From Gammaproteobacteria bacterium (GTDB lineage: Bacteria; Pseudomonadota; Gammaproteobacteria; Burkholderiales; Burkholderiaceae_E), in NCBI GenBank assembly GCA_030425615.1, contig JAUIAI010000008.1, positions 1-15,153 on the forward strand: DNA of 15,153 nucleotides, read 5' to 3'. Positions 7,433 through 14,586 of the stretch are shown in pieces. The notes under the pieces are model-generated. The model made no database searches and had not been told where the DNA came from. It saw only the letters and a program-made list of their open reading frames with translations. Made by a program: the position numbers and the translations under genes. Numbering within the stretch: the stretch's first letter is position 1; each line of letters starts with the position of its first letter.

Positions 7433-8506
7433 TCACTTCTGCTTCGGAATGCCGACCACGTTGCCCAGGAGCACGAACACGGACAGCGGCACCACGAACA
7501 CCGCCATGACGTACGAGAACTCCTGCAGCGCGTCGTGGTGCGTGGCCGCCAGCAGCGTGTAGGCGACATACGCGACGCAGTAGGCCAGCAAGGTGGCACC
7601 TTCGGGGCGGCTCACGCGGCGTCCGGTGACGATGATCGGCAGGCAGCAGGCGGCCGTGATCACCATGATCCAGATGTCGAAGTTCATCAGCGCGGGCGGC
7701 GCGGGCAGACCGATCGGCGAGAGCATGCCCGCCAGCCCCAGGCAGCAGAGAATGTTGAACAGGTTGCTGCCTACGATGTTGCCCACGGCCATGTCGCGCT
7801 CGCCACGGATGATCGCCATCACCGAGGTCGCGACCTCGGGCAGCGACGTTCCGATGGCCACCACCGTCAGGCCGATGACCAGTTCGCTGATGCCCAGCGC
7901 CCGGGCGAAGACCGTGGCGGACTCCACGAGCCAGTTCCCGCCCAGCGCGAGACCGCCCACGCCCACGATCACCATCAGCACGGCCGGCACCCGGTCAAGA
8001 AACGACCCGGCCCAGGGGTCGCCGCTGTCGTCGGCGGCCCGCTCACCGCGTTGCTGCCCGCGGCGTGCCTGCACGACCAGGAAAACCGTGTAGGCGATCA
8101 GGAGCGCGAACAGCGCGGCTGCCTCCAGCCGGCTCAGCCCGCCGTCGAACAGCATGCCGGCCAGCAGCACGGAGACGGCGATCATCAGCGGAACCTCCTG
8201 CCGGATGAGTTGCCGGTTCACGTAGAGCGGTGCGATGACCGCGCTCAGCCCCAGGATCAGCAGAATGTTGAAGATGTTGCTGCCGACCACGTTGCCCAGC
8301 GCGATGTCCGTGCTGCCGGAGAGCACGGCACCCACCGTCACGGAGGTCTCGGGGGCGCTGGTGCCGAAGGCGACGACGGTCAGACCGATCACCAGCGGAG
8401 AGATGCCGAGGCGGGCGGCGATGCGCGCACCGCCGTTGACGGTGAACTCGGCTCCGATCACGAGCAGCACCAGGCCGCCCAGGAACATCATGGTCTCGAT
8501 CAGCAT
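7433..8506 (-). CDS. YrbG-type Na+/Ca2+ exchanger family protein
   Basis: A 357-residue polytopic protein of the calcium/cation antiporter superfamily. Both signature alpha repeats are present: GLTVVAFGTSAPE (41-53) with GNVVGSNIFN (71-80), and GLTVVAIGTSLPE (212-224) with GNIVGSNLFN (242-251). These carry the ion-binding acidic and polar residues, E53 and E224 among them. Ten or eleven membrane helices are expected, the two halves inverted in the inner membrane. A hydrophilic loop at about 147-172 (ARRGQQRGERAADDSGDPW) divides the halves, and an extra helix near the end makes it longer than E. coli YrbG (about 325 residues). The ATG at 8504-8506 has no good ribosome binding site, but the sequence is hydrophobic from the first residues. 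Neighbours give no clue to physiological role; it is convergent to the dehydrogenase and divergent from the hydrolase. Confidence 0.93.
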   Translation of the reverse strand: MLIETMMFLGGLVLLVIGAEFTVNGGARIAARLGISPLVIGLTVVAFGTSAPETSVTVGAVLSGSTDIALGNVVGSNIFNILLILGLSAVIAPLYVNRQLIRQEVPLMIAVSVLLAGMLFDGGLSRLEAAALFALLIAYTVFLVVQARRGQQRGERAADDSGDPWAGSFLDRVPAVLMVIVGVGGLALGGNWLVESATVFARALGISELVIGLTVVAIGTSLPEVATSVMAIIRGERDMAVGNIVGSNLFNILCCLGLAGMLSPIGLPAPPALMNFDIWIMVITAACCLPIIVTGRRVSRPEGATLLAYCVAYVAYTLLAATHHDALQEFSYVMAVFVVPLSVFVLLGNVVGIPKQK

Positions 8507-8752
8507 GCCGTCAGGTTTTGCAGCGAGGTCTCGGCAGGCCCGCGTTCGGACGCGGGGCGGGAGGAGCCGCCGGGGCCGGACCGGCGCGTGCGGGCCCTGG
8601 CGAATCGAGCATGGTAACGGGCCGGCCCGAAGCCCGCGAGACGGTGCGTCGGATGCTCACTACGGAATTTTCGAAGCGTCAGTGTGGCCGTGCACCGGCC
8701 GTCGCGGTGCTGGGCCGGCCGACGGCCGTCCACGGAGGTTTTCTCACGAGGG
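8507..8752. other. Gene-free stretch between the exchanger and the hydrolase promoter
   Basis: I see no credible gene here. Open frames exist on both strands, but their translations are low-complexity Arg/Gly/Ala/Pro strings without a ribosome binding site. A perfect 12-base palindrome, CGGGCCGGCCCG, lies at 8618-8629. Directly beside it on the minus strand is TACCAT (8611-8616), a possible -10 for the exchanger gene, which would give a leader of about 100 bases. No matching -35 is evident. Confidence 0.4.
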
Positions 8753-8781
8753 TTTCGTCCGCGCGGGGGCGCCTATAGAAT
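8753..8781 (+). promoter_or_regulatory. Probable sigma-70 promoter of the FAH-family hydrolase
   Basis: TATAGAAT at 8774-8781 stands out in GC-rich surroundings and contains a good -10 (TAGAAT at 8776-8781). The hexamer 17 bases upstream is TTTCGT (8753-8758), a weak -35. Transcription would start near 8788, leaving a leader of about 90 bases. Confidence 0.45.
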
Positions 8782-8797
8782 CGGCGCGCAGGGATCG

Positions 8798-8878
8798 GCC
8801 GCGGCACATGCTGTAACCCACTCGCCGCGGCGGGGCCGCTTCCAGAAATCACAGAAATGATCCACCCAGGAGGGGACG
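8798..8878 (+). promoter_or_regulatory. Structured leader and strong ribosome binding site of the hydrolase gene
   Basis: GCCGCGGC at 8798-8805 can pair with the same self-complementary octamer at 8824-8831 across an 18-base loop. CAGAAAT then occurs twice, nine bases apart (8843-8849 and 8852-8858), an A-rich patch unlike its surroundings. AGGAGG at 8868-8873 lies five bases before the TTG start. The ribosome binding site decides the start: the only nearby ATG (8857) is out of frame. Confidence 0.45.
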
Positions 8879-9727
8879 TTGAAACTGGTCCGTTACGGTA
8901 AACCCGGAAAGGAAAAACCCGGTCTGATCGATGCCGATGGCAAGCTGCGCGATCTGTCCGGCCGCATCGACGACATCGGCCCGAAGCAACTCGCGCCGGC
9001 ATCCTTGGCCAAGCTCGCGAAGATCAACCCGACGCGGCTGCCGTTGGTCCGTGGCCGCCCGCGCTACGGCGTGCCGTTCTCCGGGACGCGGCAGTTCATC
9101 GCCATCGGTCTGAACTACGCCGATCATGCCGCCGAGGCCGGCATGCCGATTCCCAGCGAGCCCATCGTCTTCACCAAGGCGCTGAACTGCCTTCAGGGCC
9201 CGGACGACGACGTCATGCTCCCTCGCAATTCGGTCAAGACCGACTGGGAGGCCGAACTCGGTATCGTCATCGGCACCCGTGCGCGTTACGTCAGCAAGCG
9301 TGACGCCCTGGCGCACGTAGCCGGCTACACCATCGTCAACGACGTGTCCGAGCGTGAGTTCCAGCTCGAGCGCGGCGCCACCTGGGACAAGGGCAAGGGC
9401 TGCGACACCTTCGGTCCGGTGGGGCCCTGGCTGGTCACCACCGACGAAATCCCCAACCCGCAGAAGCTGGCCATCTGGCTCAAGGTCAACGGCGAGACCA
9501 AGCAGGACGGCACCACGAAGACGATGATCTTCAACTGCGCCACCCTGGTGTCGTACGTCAGCCAGTTCATCACGCTCGATCCGGGCGACATCATCACCAC
9601 GGGCACGCCGCCGGGCGTGGGCATGGGCTTCAAGCCGCCGCAGTTCCTGAAGGCGGGCGATGTCATGGAAGTCGGCATCGAGGGCCTCGGCGTCCAGACC
9701 CAGAAGGTCGTCAAGTTCAAGAAGTGA
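8879..9727 (+). CDS. FAH-family hydrolase, probable 2,4-diketo-3-deoxy-sugar-acid hydrolase
   Basis: A 282-residue fumarylacetoacetate-hydrolase-fold enzyme, cytoplasmic, which cleaves C-C bonds of 2,4-diketo acids or acts as isomerase/decarboxylase. The FAH metal site is visible as E124 and E126 in DWEAELGIVIG and D155 in VNDVSERE. Also present are NYADHAAEAGMP (79-90), the KGKGCDTFGPVGPWL segment near 171-185 and GTPPGVGMG (242-250). The N-terminus (MKLVRYGKPGKEKPGLIDADG) and overall sequence match the group that includes the L-2,4-diketo-3-deoxyrhamnonate/fuconate hydrolases (LRA6 type), often labelled ureidoglycolate lyase or 2-hydroxyhepta-2,4-diene-1,7-dioate isomerase. The start is TTG, set by AGGAGG five bases upstream. 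Two SDRs related to the preceding pathway step flank it at a distance. It appears to be transcribed alone. Confidence 0.9.
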   Translation: MKLVRYGKPGKEKPGLIDADGKLRDLSGRIDDIGPKQLAPASLAKLAKINPTRLPLVRGRPRYGVPFSGTRQFIAIGLNYADHAAEAGMPIPSEPIVFTKALNCLQGPDDDVMLPRNSVKTDWEAELGIVIGTRARYVSKRDALAHVAGYTIVNDVSEREFQLERGATWDKGKGCDTFGPVGPWLVTTDEIPNPQKLAIWLKVNGETKQDGTTKTMIFNCATLVSYVSQFITLDPGDIITTGTPPGVGMGFKPPQFLKAGDVMEVGIEGLGVQTQKVVKFKK

Positions 9728-9763
9728 CCCCGCGGCGGGGCCTGCCGCGCCGCCGGCCGGCAT

Positions 9764-9794
9764 GGCGGGCGCTCCCGCCCGCCCCGCCGTCTTT
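9764..9794 (+). terminator. Possible terminator after the hydrolase gene
   Basis: GGCGGG and CCCGCC form a six-base stem around CGCT (9764-9779), about 37 bases after the stop. A second, smaller GC hairpin (CCCCG/CGGGG) lies immediately after the stop codon. The only T-run is CTTT at 9791-9794, 11 bases after the stem, so this is a weak intrinsic terminator at best. Confidence 0.3.
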
Positions 9795-9877
9795 CCCGGT
9801 CGGAGGGGGAAACGCCCGCGCGGCACCCCCGGCGGGTTCCGGCCGGTGGATCGGAAAGCGGTTCATCTTTCTTCACA

Positions 9878-9896
9878 ACGCTTCGCGGACGCTTCG
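9878..9896 (+). promoter_or_regulatory. Direct repeat, candidate response-regulator binding site
   Basis: ACGCTTCG occurs twice with start points 11 bases apart (9878-9885 and 9889-9896), about 55 bases upstream of the Spy-like gene. Tandem half-sites spaced by one helical turn are what OmpR-family dimers bind, and such a regulator is encoded two genes downstream. This would fit autoregulation. No clear -10/-35 pair is visible beside it. Confidence 0.4.
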
Positions 9897-9949
9897 TACC
9901 GCGTCGGCACCATGAGGGCTCCTGTCATTCTTCCCGAACGGAGTCCAGC

Positions 9950-10459
9950 ATGAAATCCTCTCCCGAACCCCGTGATCCCGCCACCGATGCCACCGTCCGC
10001 AGCGGCGGCATGTTGCGCCTTGGCCGCTGGGCGGCCGTGACCGGCGTCGTGGTCGGTGTCCTGACCCTCGGTGCCTGCGGTCACCGCGGCTGGTCGCATG
10101 GCGACGATCCCGCCGAACGCGTCGAACACATGGTCGACCGGGTGTTCTCCAAGGTCGATGCGACCGACGAGCAGAAGGCGCGCATCGGCGAGATCGCGAC
10201 CGCAGCCTGGAAGGAACTCGCGCCGATGCGTGAGCAGTGGCGCGAGAGCCGTTCACAGGCGGTCGTGGCACTCACGGGCGAGAAGGTCGACCGGGCGCGC
10301 CTCGAGACGCTGCGCACCGAGCAACTCGCCGCGCTGCAGGCGCGAAGCGCAACGCTGACGACCGCGCTGGCGGACATCGCGGAGGTGCTCACGCCCGAGC
10401 AGCGTGCGCAGGCCCGTGAGCGCCTCGAGCGACGCGCCGACAAGCATCATGGCTGGTAA
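9950..10459 (+). CDS. Spy/CpxP-like (LTxxQ) periplasmic lipoprotein
   Basis: A 169-residue envelope protein of the Spy/CpxP/CnrX-like group, small helical proteins that act as periplasmic chaperones, metal-binding proteins or negative modulators of a sensor kinase. A short cytoplasmic N-terminus is followed by a hydrophobic segment (about 27-42) ending in LGAC, a lipobox with C43 as the lipidation site. The mature part is charged and helical with two LTxxQ-like motifs: DATDEQ near 70-75 and LTPEQ at 147-151. His residues cluster after the cysteine (GHRGWSH) and at the C-terminus (DKHHGW), which could bind metal. GGAG seven bases before the ATG supports the start. Its stop overlaps the response regulator start by 11 bases, so the three genes form one operon, probably the stress module's output and feedback protein. 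Confidence 0.82.
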   Translation: MKSSPEPRDPATDATVRSGGMLRLGRWAAVTGVVVGVLTLGACGHRGWSHGDDPAERVEHMVDRVFSKVDATDEQKARIGEIATAAWKELAPMREQWRESRSQAVVALTGEKVDRARLETLRTEQLAALQARSATLTTALADIAEVLTPEQRAQARERLERRADKHHGW

Positions 10460-11171
10460 CGACGCGGACGGTGCCGGCGGGCCCGGGCGAATCCTCATGA
10501 TCGAGGACGATCTTCGGCTCGCCGGCATGCTTCGGTCCTACCTGGGCGAGGCTGGCTTCGAAGTTTCGGTGGCCGAGGACGGGGCGCGCGGGTTGCGCCA
10601 TGTGGAGCGGGGCGAGTACGACCTCGTGCTCCTCGACCTCATGCTTCCCGACGCAGACGGCCTCGACCTCTGCGGCCGGATCCGCGCCCTTAGACCGTCA
10701 CTGCCGATCATCATGGTCACCGCCCGAGGGGACACCATGGACCGGGTCGTCGGCCTCGAACTCGGCGCCGACGACTATCTGCCGAAGCCCTACGAGCCGC
10801 GCGAACTGCTCGCGCGGGTGCGCGCGGTTTTGCGCCGACGCGCGGGCGCACCCGGCGAGCGCGCGGTTCTGCGTTTCGGTCGCCTCGAGATCGATCGCGG
10901 TGCACGCCAGGTGCGGCTTGCCGGTGAGCCATGCGTGCTGACATCGCGGCAGTACGACATCCTGCTCGCGCTCGCCGAGCGGGCGGGGCGGGTGCTCTCG
11001 CGCGAGCAGATCGTCCTGCTCACGGATGCCGATACGGGTGAGGCGCCGGAGCGTGCCGTCGATGTGCACATGGCGCGGATCCGCGCCGCGATCGAGGACG
11101 ACGCCCGTCATCCCAGGCGCATCATCACCGTTCGCGGCGCCGGTTATGTCTTCGCACAGGTGCAGGACTGA
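10449..11171 (+). CDS. OmpR-family response regulator
   Basis: A 240-residue two-component regulator. The receiver domain (about 13-127) has the acidic pair E19/D20, phosphoacceptor D63 in LVLLDLMLPDADG, T91 in MVTA and K113 in YLPKPYEP. A winged-helix DNA-binding domain (about 140-238) follows, with LTSRQYDILLALAERAGRVLSREQI and the recognition and wing segment VDVHMARIRAAIEDD...IITVRGAGYVF. I chose the ATG at 10449, which overlaps the end of the Spy-like gene by 11 bases and gives the usual short lead before the receiver domain. The frame also offers a GTG-class start at 10404 that would overlap much more. No strong ribosome binding site is visible, so translation is probably coupled to the upstream gene. 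It works with the kinase that follows, and the repeats at 9878-9896 are a candidate target. Confidence 0.95.
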   Translation: MAGNDADGAGGPGRILMIEDDLRLAGMLRSYLGEAGFEVSVAEDGARGLRHVERGEYDLVLLDLMLPDADGLDLCGRIRALRPSLPIIMVTARGDTMDRVVGLELGADDYLPKPYEPRELLARVRAVLRRRAGAPGERAVLRFGRLEIDRGARQVRLAGEPCVLTSRQYDILLALAERAGRVLSREQIVLLTDADTGEAPERAVDVHMARIRAAIEDDARHPRRIITVRGAGYVFAQVQD

Positions 11172-11187
11172 ACGCGGGCCGGGGGCG

Positions 11188-12597
11188 ATGCTGAGGCGCG
11201 CCAGGCCCCGCTGCGCGCAGCGCGCGCGGAGTCGGCCGGCGTTCACCCGGCTCGTCGTGCGGATCTATCTGGCCGTGCTGGCCAGTCTCGTGGTGTTCGC
11301 GCTGCTCGCGGCGCTGAGTTTCAAGCTGTTCGTTCCGCACTCCGACGACGAGTCCGATACGGACATCGAGCGTGTCCTTATCCAGGGGCTCGGAGAGGAT
11401 CTGTTCCCGGCCGACGCCGCTCCCGCGGACTGGCAGCCGGCGCTGACGCGCTGGTCGGAGCGGCTCGGTATCGACCTCAGCGTGCACGACCGGAACGGGG
11501 AGCCGCTGGTCTGGAGCGGATCCGAACCTGCAGTGCTGGGGGCGCGCGCGCGCTCGCGCGCGGACGAAGGCGACTTCTGGCGCGCCTTCGACGGACGCGA
11601 GCCGCGCCTGTCCATCGCCTTGCCCGGCGGTCGCTATCTGCAGGTCACCGATCCCCAGCGTCGCTGGATCGGCCGCTGGCGGGGCGGCGGTTTCGTGCCG
11701 GTCCTGGGTGGACTGGTGCTGATCGGGGTGGCCGTGGCGATCGCGGCCTGGCCTCTGACGAGGCGGCTGACCCGGCGTCTCGAGGGGCTCGAGAGCAGCG
11801 TCAGGGCGTTCGGGGCAGGCGATCTCTCGGCCCGCAGCCGTGTGCGCGGACGCGACGAGATCGGGTCGCTGGCCGCCAGCTTCAACGAATCGGCCGATCG
11901 CATCGAGCGGCTGGTGCAGGCCCAGAAATCCCTGCTCGCCAATGCGTCCCACGAACTGCGCTCGCCGCTGGCGCGCATCCGCATGGCCGCCGCCCTGCTG
12001 CGCGATCGCGGATCGGACACCGGAGCGCTGCACGATGAGCTCGCCCGCAGTGTCGCCGAGCTGGACGCCCTGGTGGACGAGATCCTGCTCGCCAGCCGTC
12101 TCGAGGCCGAGCAGGGCGGGCAGGCCGAGGGGGCGTCACCGGAGACGGTCGATCTGGGCGGCGTGCTCGCCGAAGAGGCGGCCCGTCTCGGGCTCGAGAG
12201 CGACGCGGGTCCGGTGGAGCTTCGCGGCGACGCCCGCCTGCTGCGCAGGTTGGTGCGCAATCTGCTCGAGAACGCGCTGCGTTACGGCGGCGAACAGGCC
12301 CGCGACGGCATCGAACTGTCTCTGCAGCACGCCGGCGAGGCGGGTGCGCTGCTACGGGTATGCGATCGCGGGCCGGGTGTTCCGCCCGACGAGCGCGATC
12401 GGATCTTCGAGCCGTTCTACCGCGCCCGCGGACGCAGCGAACGCGAGGGCGGTGTGGGGCTCGGGCTGTCGCTCGTGCGGCGGATCGCCGAGCGCCACGG
12501 CGGCACGGCGCGCTGCCTGCCGCGCGACGGGGGCGGTGCCTGCTTCGAGGTGCGTCTGAACGGCATGTCCGAGGATCGCCCGGGGGGACACGGCTGA
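11188..12597 (+). CDS. HAMP-domain sensor histidine kinase
   Basis: A 469-residue inner-membrane kinase of the CpxA/RstB-like architecture, partner of the preceding regulator (gap 16 bases). Domains in order: Arg-rich N-terminus, first membrane helix (about 22-48), periplasmic sensor region (about 49-167), second helix (about 168-188), HAMP (about 188-241), and dimerisation domain with phosphorylated H255 in NASHELRSPLARIRMA. The ATPase domain follows: N-box NLLENALRYG (N362), G1 DRGPG (393-397), F-box IFEPFY and G2 GGVGLGLSL (421-429). All catalytic boxes are intact. The ATG at 11188 is preceded by GGGGGCG, a modest ribosome binding site. The frame is open further upstream only as overlap with the regulator gene. 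The signal is unknown; with a Spy-like protein in the operon, misfolded protein or metal in the periplasm is the natural inference. Confidence 0.95.
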   Translation: MLRRARPRCAQRARSRPAFTRLVVRIYLAVLASLVVFALLAALSFKLFVPHSDDESDTDIERVLIQGLGEDLFPADAAPADWQPALTRWSERLGIDLSVHDRNGEPLVWSGSEPAVLGARARSRADEGDFWRAFDGREPRLSIALPGGRYLQVTDPQRRWIGRWRGGGFVPVLGGLVLIGVAVAIAAWPLTRRLTRRLEGLESSVRAFGAGDLSARSRVRGRDEIGSLAASFNESADRIERLVQAQKSLLANASHELRSPLARIRMAAALLRDRGSDTGALHDELARSVAELDALVDEILLASRLEAEQGGQAEGASPETVDLGGVLAEEAARLGLESDAGPVELRGDARLLRRLVRNLLENALRYGGEQARDGIELSLQHAGEAGALLRVCDRGPGVPPDERDRIFEPFYRARGRSEREGGVGLGLSLVRRIAERHGGTARCLPRDGGGACFEVRLNGMSEDRPGGHG

Positions 12598-12614
12598 CCC
12601 GTACCCGGCGTCGA

Positions 12615-12649
12615 CGTCCCTGGGATCCTGGGACGCGAGCGTTTAGAAT
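12615..12649 (+). promoter_or_regulatory. Promoter with overlapping operator-like dyad before the second SDR
   Basis: TAGAAT at 12644-12649 is a good -10, 61 bases before the ATG. The matching -35 position (about 12621-12626, TGGGAT) is poor. It lies inside a near-perfect 21-base dyad (12615-12635) with arms CGTCCC and GGGACG and further inner pairing around GGATCC. A dyad over the -35 suggests control by a dimeric regulator. No T-tract follows, so it is less likely to be the kinase gene's terminator. Confidence 0.42.
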
Positions 12650-12709
12650 TGTCGTCCAGGCGACGCACGCCGGGGCCGGCGCGCGCGATGACCGAACGAG
12701 GGGGCGGGG

Positions 12710-13462
12710 ATGAATCAAATCGACTTGGCGGATCGCTGTGCGGTCGTGACCGGAGGCGGCGCGGGAATCGGGCTGGCCGTGGCGCAGCGCCTGGCGCAGA
12801 GCGGCGCCCGTGTCGCGATATGGGACATGGCCGATGCGTCCGCCGCCGCGGAGGCCCTGCCGCAGGTGCCGCAGGGTGCACACGCCTCGATGGTCGTCGA
12901 CGTCTGTGACGACGCCGCGGTGGCCCAGGCGGCCGACCGCACCGAGCGCGAGTTCGGGCGTATCGACATCCTGGTGTGCAGCGCCGGTGTCGCCGGTCCC
13001 AATGCCAAGACCTGGGAGTACGAAACCGAGCAGTGGAAGCAGGTCATCGACATCAACCTGAACGGCCTGTTCTTCTGCAACCGGGCAGTTCTGCACAAGA
13101 TGCTCAAGAACGACTACGGGCGCATCGTGAACATCGCCTCCATCGCCGGCAAGGAGGGCAACCCCAACGCCTCCGCCTACAGCGCGTCGAAGGCGGCGGT
13201 CATCGGCCTGACGAAATCGATCGGCAAGGAGACCGCCAAGACCGGCATCCGCTGCAACTGCATCACGCCCGCGGCGGTGCGTACGGCCATCTTCGACCAG
13301 ATCAGCCAGCAGCACATCGACTACATGCTCTCCAAGATTCCGATGGAGCGTTTCGGCGGCGTCGACGAAATTGCCGCGATGGTGGCCTGGATGTGCTCGG
13401 AAGAGTGCTCGTTCACCACCGGCGCGGTGTTCGATCTTTCGGGCGGGCGCGCCGTCTATTGA
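12710..13462 (+). CDS. Short-chain dehydrogenase, 2-keto-3-deoxy-L-rhamnonate 4-dehydrogenase-like
   Basis: A 250-residue classical SDR with an intact cofactor loop TGGGAGIG (14-21), D39 favouring NAD(H), CSAG (90-93) in place of NNAG, and catalytic N116, S144, Y157 and K161. The segments GPNAKTWEYETEQWKQVIDINLNG, GKEGNPNASAYSASKAAVIGL (described as regions) and the unusual ITPAAVRTAIFDQ are those of the LRA5-type group that oxidises C4 of 2-keto-3-deoxy-L-rhamnonate or related acids. Database labels often read 3-oxoacyl-ACP reductase. The product of such a step is the substrate of the FAH-family hydrolase found at 8879-9727. GAGG and GGGG runs just before the ATG act as ribosome binding site. 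It has its own promoter and operator-like dyad, and faces the convergent hydroxyacid dehydrogenase. Confidence 0.88.
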   Translation: MNQIDLADRCAVVTGGGAGIGLAVAQRLAQSGARVAIWDMADASAAAEALPQVPQGAHASMVVDVCDDAAVAQAADRTEREFGRIDILVCSAGVAGPNAKTWEYETEQWKQVIDINLNGLFFCNRAVLHKMLKNDYGRIVNIASIAGKEGNPNASAYSASKAAVIGLTKSIGKETAKTGIRCNCITPAAVRTAIFDQISQQHIDYMLSKIPMERFGGVDEIAAMVAWMCSEECSFTTGAVFDLSGGRAVY

Positions 13463-13479
13463 GTCGCGCGGCGCCCGGC

Positions 13480-13533
13480 GGCCGGTGCCTCGCCGGCCTA
13501 GACCGGGCGCTCGCACCGTGGCCGGCGCCACGG
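13480..13533. terminator. Two stem-loops between convergent genes
   Basis: GGCCGG and CCGGCC enclose a seven-base loop (13480-13498). A perfect seven-base stem, CCGTGGC with GCCACGG around CGGC, lies at 13516-13533. They sit in the middle of the 109-base gap between two convergent genes, so could stop transcription or protect 3' ends from both sides. No T-tract follows either, so intrinsic termination is uncertain. Confidence 0.35.
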
Positions 13534-13571
13534 CGTCCGAGAGCCAGTCCCGCGGGCAGGCCGTCGTGACA

Positions 13572-14507
13572 TCAGTTCGCCGGCGTCAGCAGCGGCTTGC
13601 CGTCCACGACCGCCTGCACGTTGTCGACCACTAGCTGGCCCATGGCGGTGCGGGTGTGCACCGACGCGCTCCCCACGTGCGGCAGCAGCACGACGTGCTG
13701 CAGGTCGATCAGCGCCTGCGGCACCTTTGGTTCGTTGTCGAAGACATCCAGCCCGGCCCCGCCGAGTTCGCCGGCGATGAGCAGCGCCACGAGCGCCTCC
13801 TGATCCACGACGCTGCCGCGCGCGATGTTCACGAACAGGCCGTCCGGTCCCAGTGCGGTCAGCGCATCGCGCGAGATCAGGTGGTGGGTCTCGGGGCCGC
13901 CGGGGCAGGCCGCGATCATGATGTCCGCCCATTCGCCCAGCGCGACGACGTCGTCGAAGTACGGATAGTCGAAGTCCGCCTTGCGACGCGGGCCGTAGTA
14001 GCCGACCTCGCAATCGAACGCACGGCACCGGCGCGCGATGGCCTGACCGATGCGGCCGAGTCCGACCACGCCGATTCGCTTGCCACGCAGGGTCCGGGTC
14101 AGCGGGAGCGGACCCCGGAGCCAGTTCCCGGCGCGTACGAAACGATCTCCCGCCGGGATCTGGCGCACCGTGGCCAGCATCAGCCCGACCGCCAGATCGG
14201 CCACCTCGTCGGTCAGCACATCGGGCGTGTTCGTGACCGTGACGCCGCGGCGTCGACAGTCGGCGAGATCGTAGGTGTCGACCCCGACCCCGAAGTTGGC
14301 TACGAGCTTGAGCGCGGGCAGGGCGTCCAGCGTGGCGGCGTCGATGCCGACCCCGCTCTGGGACACGGCGACCTCGATGTGCGAAAGCTGCGCGAGGCGG
14401 GCGGCACGGTCCGGGGCTTCCCAGATCCGGTGACAGGTGTGTGCCCGCTCCAGCGCCTGCTGTGTGGGTTCGTACAACGGGCTGAGCAGCAGGACTTCCG
14501 CGGACAT
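13572..14507 (-). CDS. D-isomer-specific 2-hydroxyacid dehydrogenase (glyoxylate/hydroxypyruvate reductase-like)
   Basis: A 311-residue cytoplasmic NAD(P)-dependent enzyme that interconverts 2-oxoacids and D-2-hydroxyacids. The substrate domain contains VANFGVGVDTYDL and TNTPDVLTDEVADLAVGL. The nucleotide domain has GLGRIG (149-154). Catalytic residues are R230 in NIARGS, E259 in FDNEP and H277 in LPHVGS. R174/R175 after the second strand (YYGPRRK) favour NADPH, as in glyoxylate/hydroxypyruvate reductases. The length is normal for the family. The ATG at 14505-14507 is set by GGAGG five bases upstream. The frame stays open upstream into the TetR gene, but codon use collapses there, so a fusion is unlikely. 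Its natural substrate could be glyoxylate, hydroxypyruvate or another 2-oxoacid. Sugar-acid genes nearby make a 2-oxoacid intermediate possible but unproven. Confidence 0.93.
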   Translation of the reverse strand: MSAEVLLLSPLYEPTQQALERAHTCHRIWEAPDRAARLAQLSHIEVAVSQSGVGIDAATLDALPALKLVANFGVGVDTYDLADCRRRGVTVTNTPDVLTDEVADLAVGLMLATVRQIPAGDRFVRAGNWLRGPLPLTRTLRGKRIGVVGLGRIGQAIARRCRAFDCEVGYYGPRRKADFDYPYFDDVVALGEWADIMIAACPGGPETHHLISRDALTALGPDGLFVNIARGSVVDQEALVALLIAGELGGAGLDVFDNEPKVPQALIDLQHVVLLPHVGSASVHTRTAMGQLVVDNVQAVVDGKPLLTPAN

Positions 14508-14586
14508 GCGACCTCCGGATCGGCGTGGGGTTCGGTAAAGGGTTCGTTGCCGGAAGATACCCGAAGGCGGGCGGCGACGCGCGGCG

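Noticed and set aside
8518..8778. Possible small gene of 86 residues between exchanger and hydrolase
   Set aside because: No ribosome binding site; the product is Gly/Ala/Arg repeats without a recognisable pattern; it runs over the hydrolase promoter.
11539..11563. Alternating GCGCGC run that could form Z-DNA or a hairpin
   Set aside because: It lies inside the kinase sensor domain and is explained by Ala-Arg-Ser codons in GC-rich coding DNA.
11882..13531. Long minus-strand open frame (549 residues) opposite the kinase and second SDR
   Set aside because: The translation is an Arg/Ala/Pro/Gly-rich mirror of well-supported plus-strand genes, which is common in GC-rich DNA.
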